63,637 nt of DNA. Origin: Cytobacillus sp. S13-E01 (GTDB taxonomy: Bacteria; Bacillota; Bacilli; Bacillales; Bacillaceae_L). A program made the translations under genes and the position numbers. The notes beneath the pieces were generated by a model. It searched no databases, was not told where the DNA came from, and saw nothing but the letters and a program-made list of their open reading frames with translations. Positions 63,305 to 63,637 of this stretch are shown here, in pieces. The stretch's first letter is position 1, and every line of letters starts with the position of its first letter. The stretch spans positions 1 through 63,637 of the forward strand of contig NZ_JARFVC010000020.1 of assembly GCF_029193815.1 (NCBI RefSeq), read 5' to 3'.

Positions 63305-63637
63305 TTACAAATAAACAGGGTCATATATTAATTCATCTAAATGCTGAACATCTCCTTTTTCAAACTGTGCTAGGGTTTCAGTGAAAACCTGTTCATGGTT
63401 TAGTCGCCTTCGACCATCTGATGATCGATCAGGCCTTTCAAAAAGTGCTTTTACAAAATTGAAGAAGCATTTCGACCAATATTCACCTAAAAACTCAAGC
63501 ATATCAAGGAGGGTTCCTTGATAACTTACTTTTTTCTTCATCAATAAAGTTAGACAAAAGGTGATCATAGCTATGTAAATTTGATTGTAAACGGCATTTG
63601 CGCTTTTTCCATAACATTTTTTAATGACCAAATGCTG
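63305..63637 (-). mobile_element. IS4-family transposase, C-terminal part, cut by right edge
   Basis: Open on the minus strand from the window end to 63305. KKCYGKSANAVYNQIYIAMI, KKKVSYQGTLLDMLEFLGEY, then EYWSKCFFNFVKALF: the C-terminal region after the YREKWQIE-type motif in IS4-family transposases of the IS4Bsu type. It differs from the IS4-type remnants at 31534 and 41665. The frame continues off the edge, so completeness is unknown. Confidence 0.75.

Noticed and set aside
1-63637. Prophage, toxin-antitoxin or restriction system
   Set aside because: No phage structural, integrase, HEPN/MNT pair or restriction-modification genes could be supported; the lone nucleotidyltransferase at 23751 has no partner.

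Overview
This is AT-rich chromosomal (or large-plasmid) DNA from a spore-forming member of the Bacillaceae. The evidence is strong AGGAGG-type ribosome binding sites, GTG/TTG starts, two T-box leaders, a SpoIIP-type sporulation hydrolase, a YIEGIA protein with its partner subunit, and Bacillus-type metabolic genes (leuA, proBA, alsT, csoR/copZ/copA). I cannot name the species. No rRNA, tRNA, CRISPR array, phage module or replication origin was seen.

Layout. 1-5300 is a decayed zone: IS1595-type transposase and drug-transporter fragments, an intact SRPBCC gene, a broken M20 peptidase, an intact D-2-hydroxyacid dehydrogenase and an ornithine-cyclodeaminase remnant. 5495-7479 is a leucine-type T-box plus leuA. 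7990-26000 mixes intact metabolic and transport genes (SDR, CDF exporter, hydratase, MFS, IT-type transporter, guanylate-kinase-like, AlsT, methyltransferase, nucleotidyltransferase, hemerythrin/PAS protein) with several frameshifted genes (PqqB-like, PP2C-like, two unknowns). 25965-30209 holds a fumarase/aspartase-family lyase and a proline-type T-box with proBA. 30386-32011 is a graveyard of transposase and proA fragments, followed by an overlapping two-gene unit with a retropepsin-like protease.

32847-56590 is the most coherent block, a metal/envelope island. It holds a membrane protein fused to a cupredoxin, a five-gene operon (PIG-L-like protein and a Dpp/Opp-type ABC importer with a membrane-anchored binding protein), csoR-copZ, a spermidine-synthase-like membrane protein, YIEGIA plus its partner, a Rieske lipoprotein, a YVTN beta-propeller lipoprotein, copZ2-orf69-copA, a CopB-type ATPase with a His-rich tail, an orphan zinc-binding AdcA/ZnuA lipoprotein and a multicopper-oxidase-like protein that has lost key copper ligands. 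csoR and copZ2 have near-identical promoters (TTTACA, 18 bp, TATAAT) with a G-rich motif in the spacer, so copper sensing by CsoR probably drives both. 56839-63000 carries envelope and sporulation-type genes (SpoIIP paralogue, C39-like peptidase, DUF1405 protein, D,D-carboxypeptidase) and a YdhK-type lipoprotein. The right edge cuts an IS4-family transposase.

Two interspersed non-coding repeat families stand out: R1 (about 220-240 bp, nested hairpins, about ten full or partial copies) and R2 (about 285-330 bp, four hairpin-like blocks, three copies). They sit at most of the rearrangement points. The many pseudogenes and IS scars show a region in active decay and rearrangement, with the metal block largely intact inside it.
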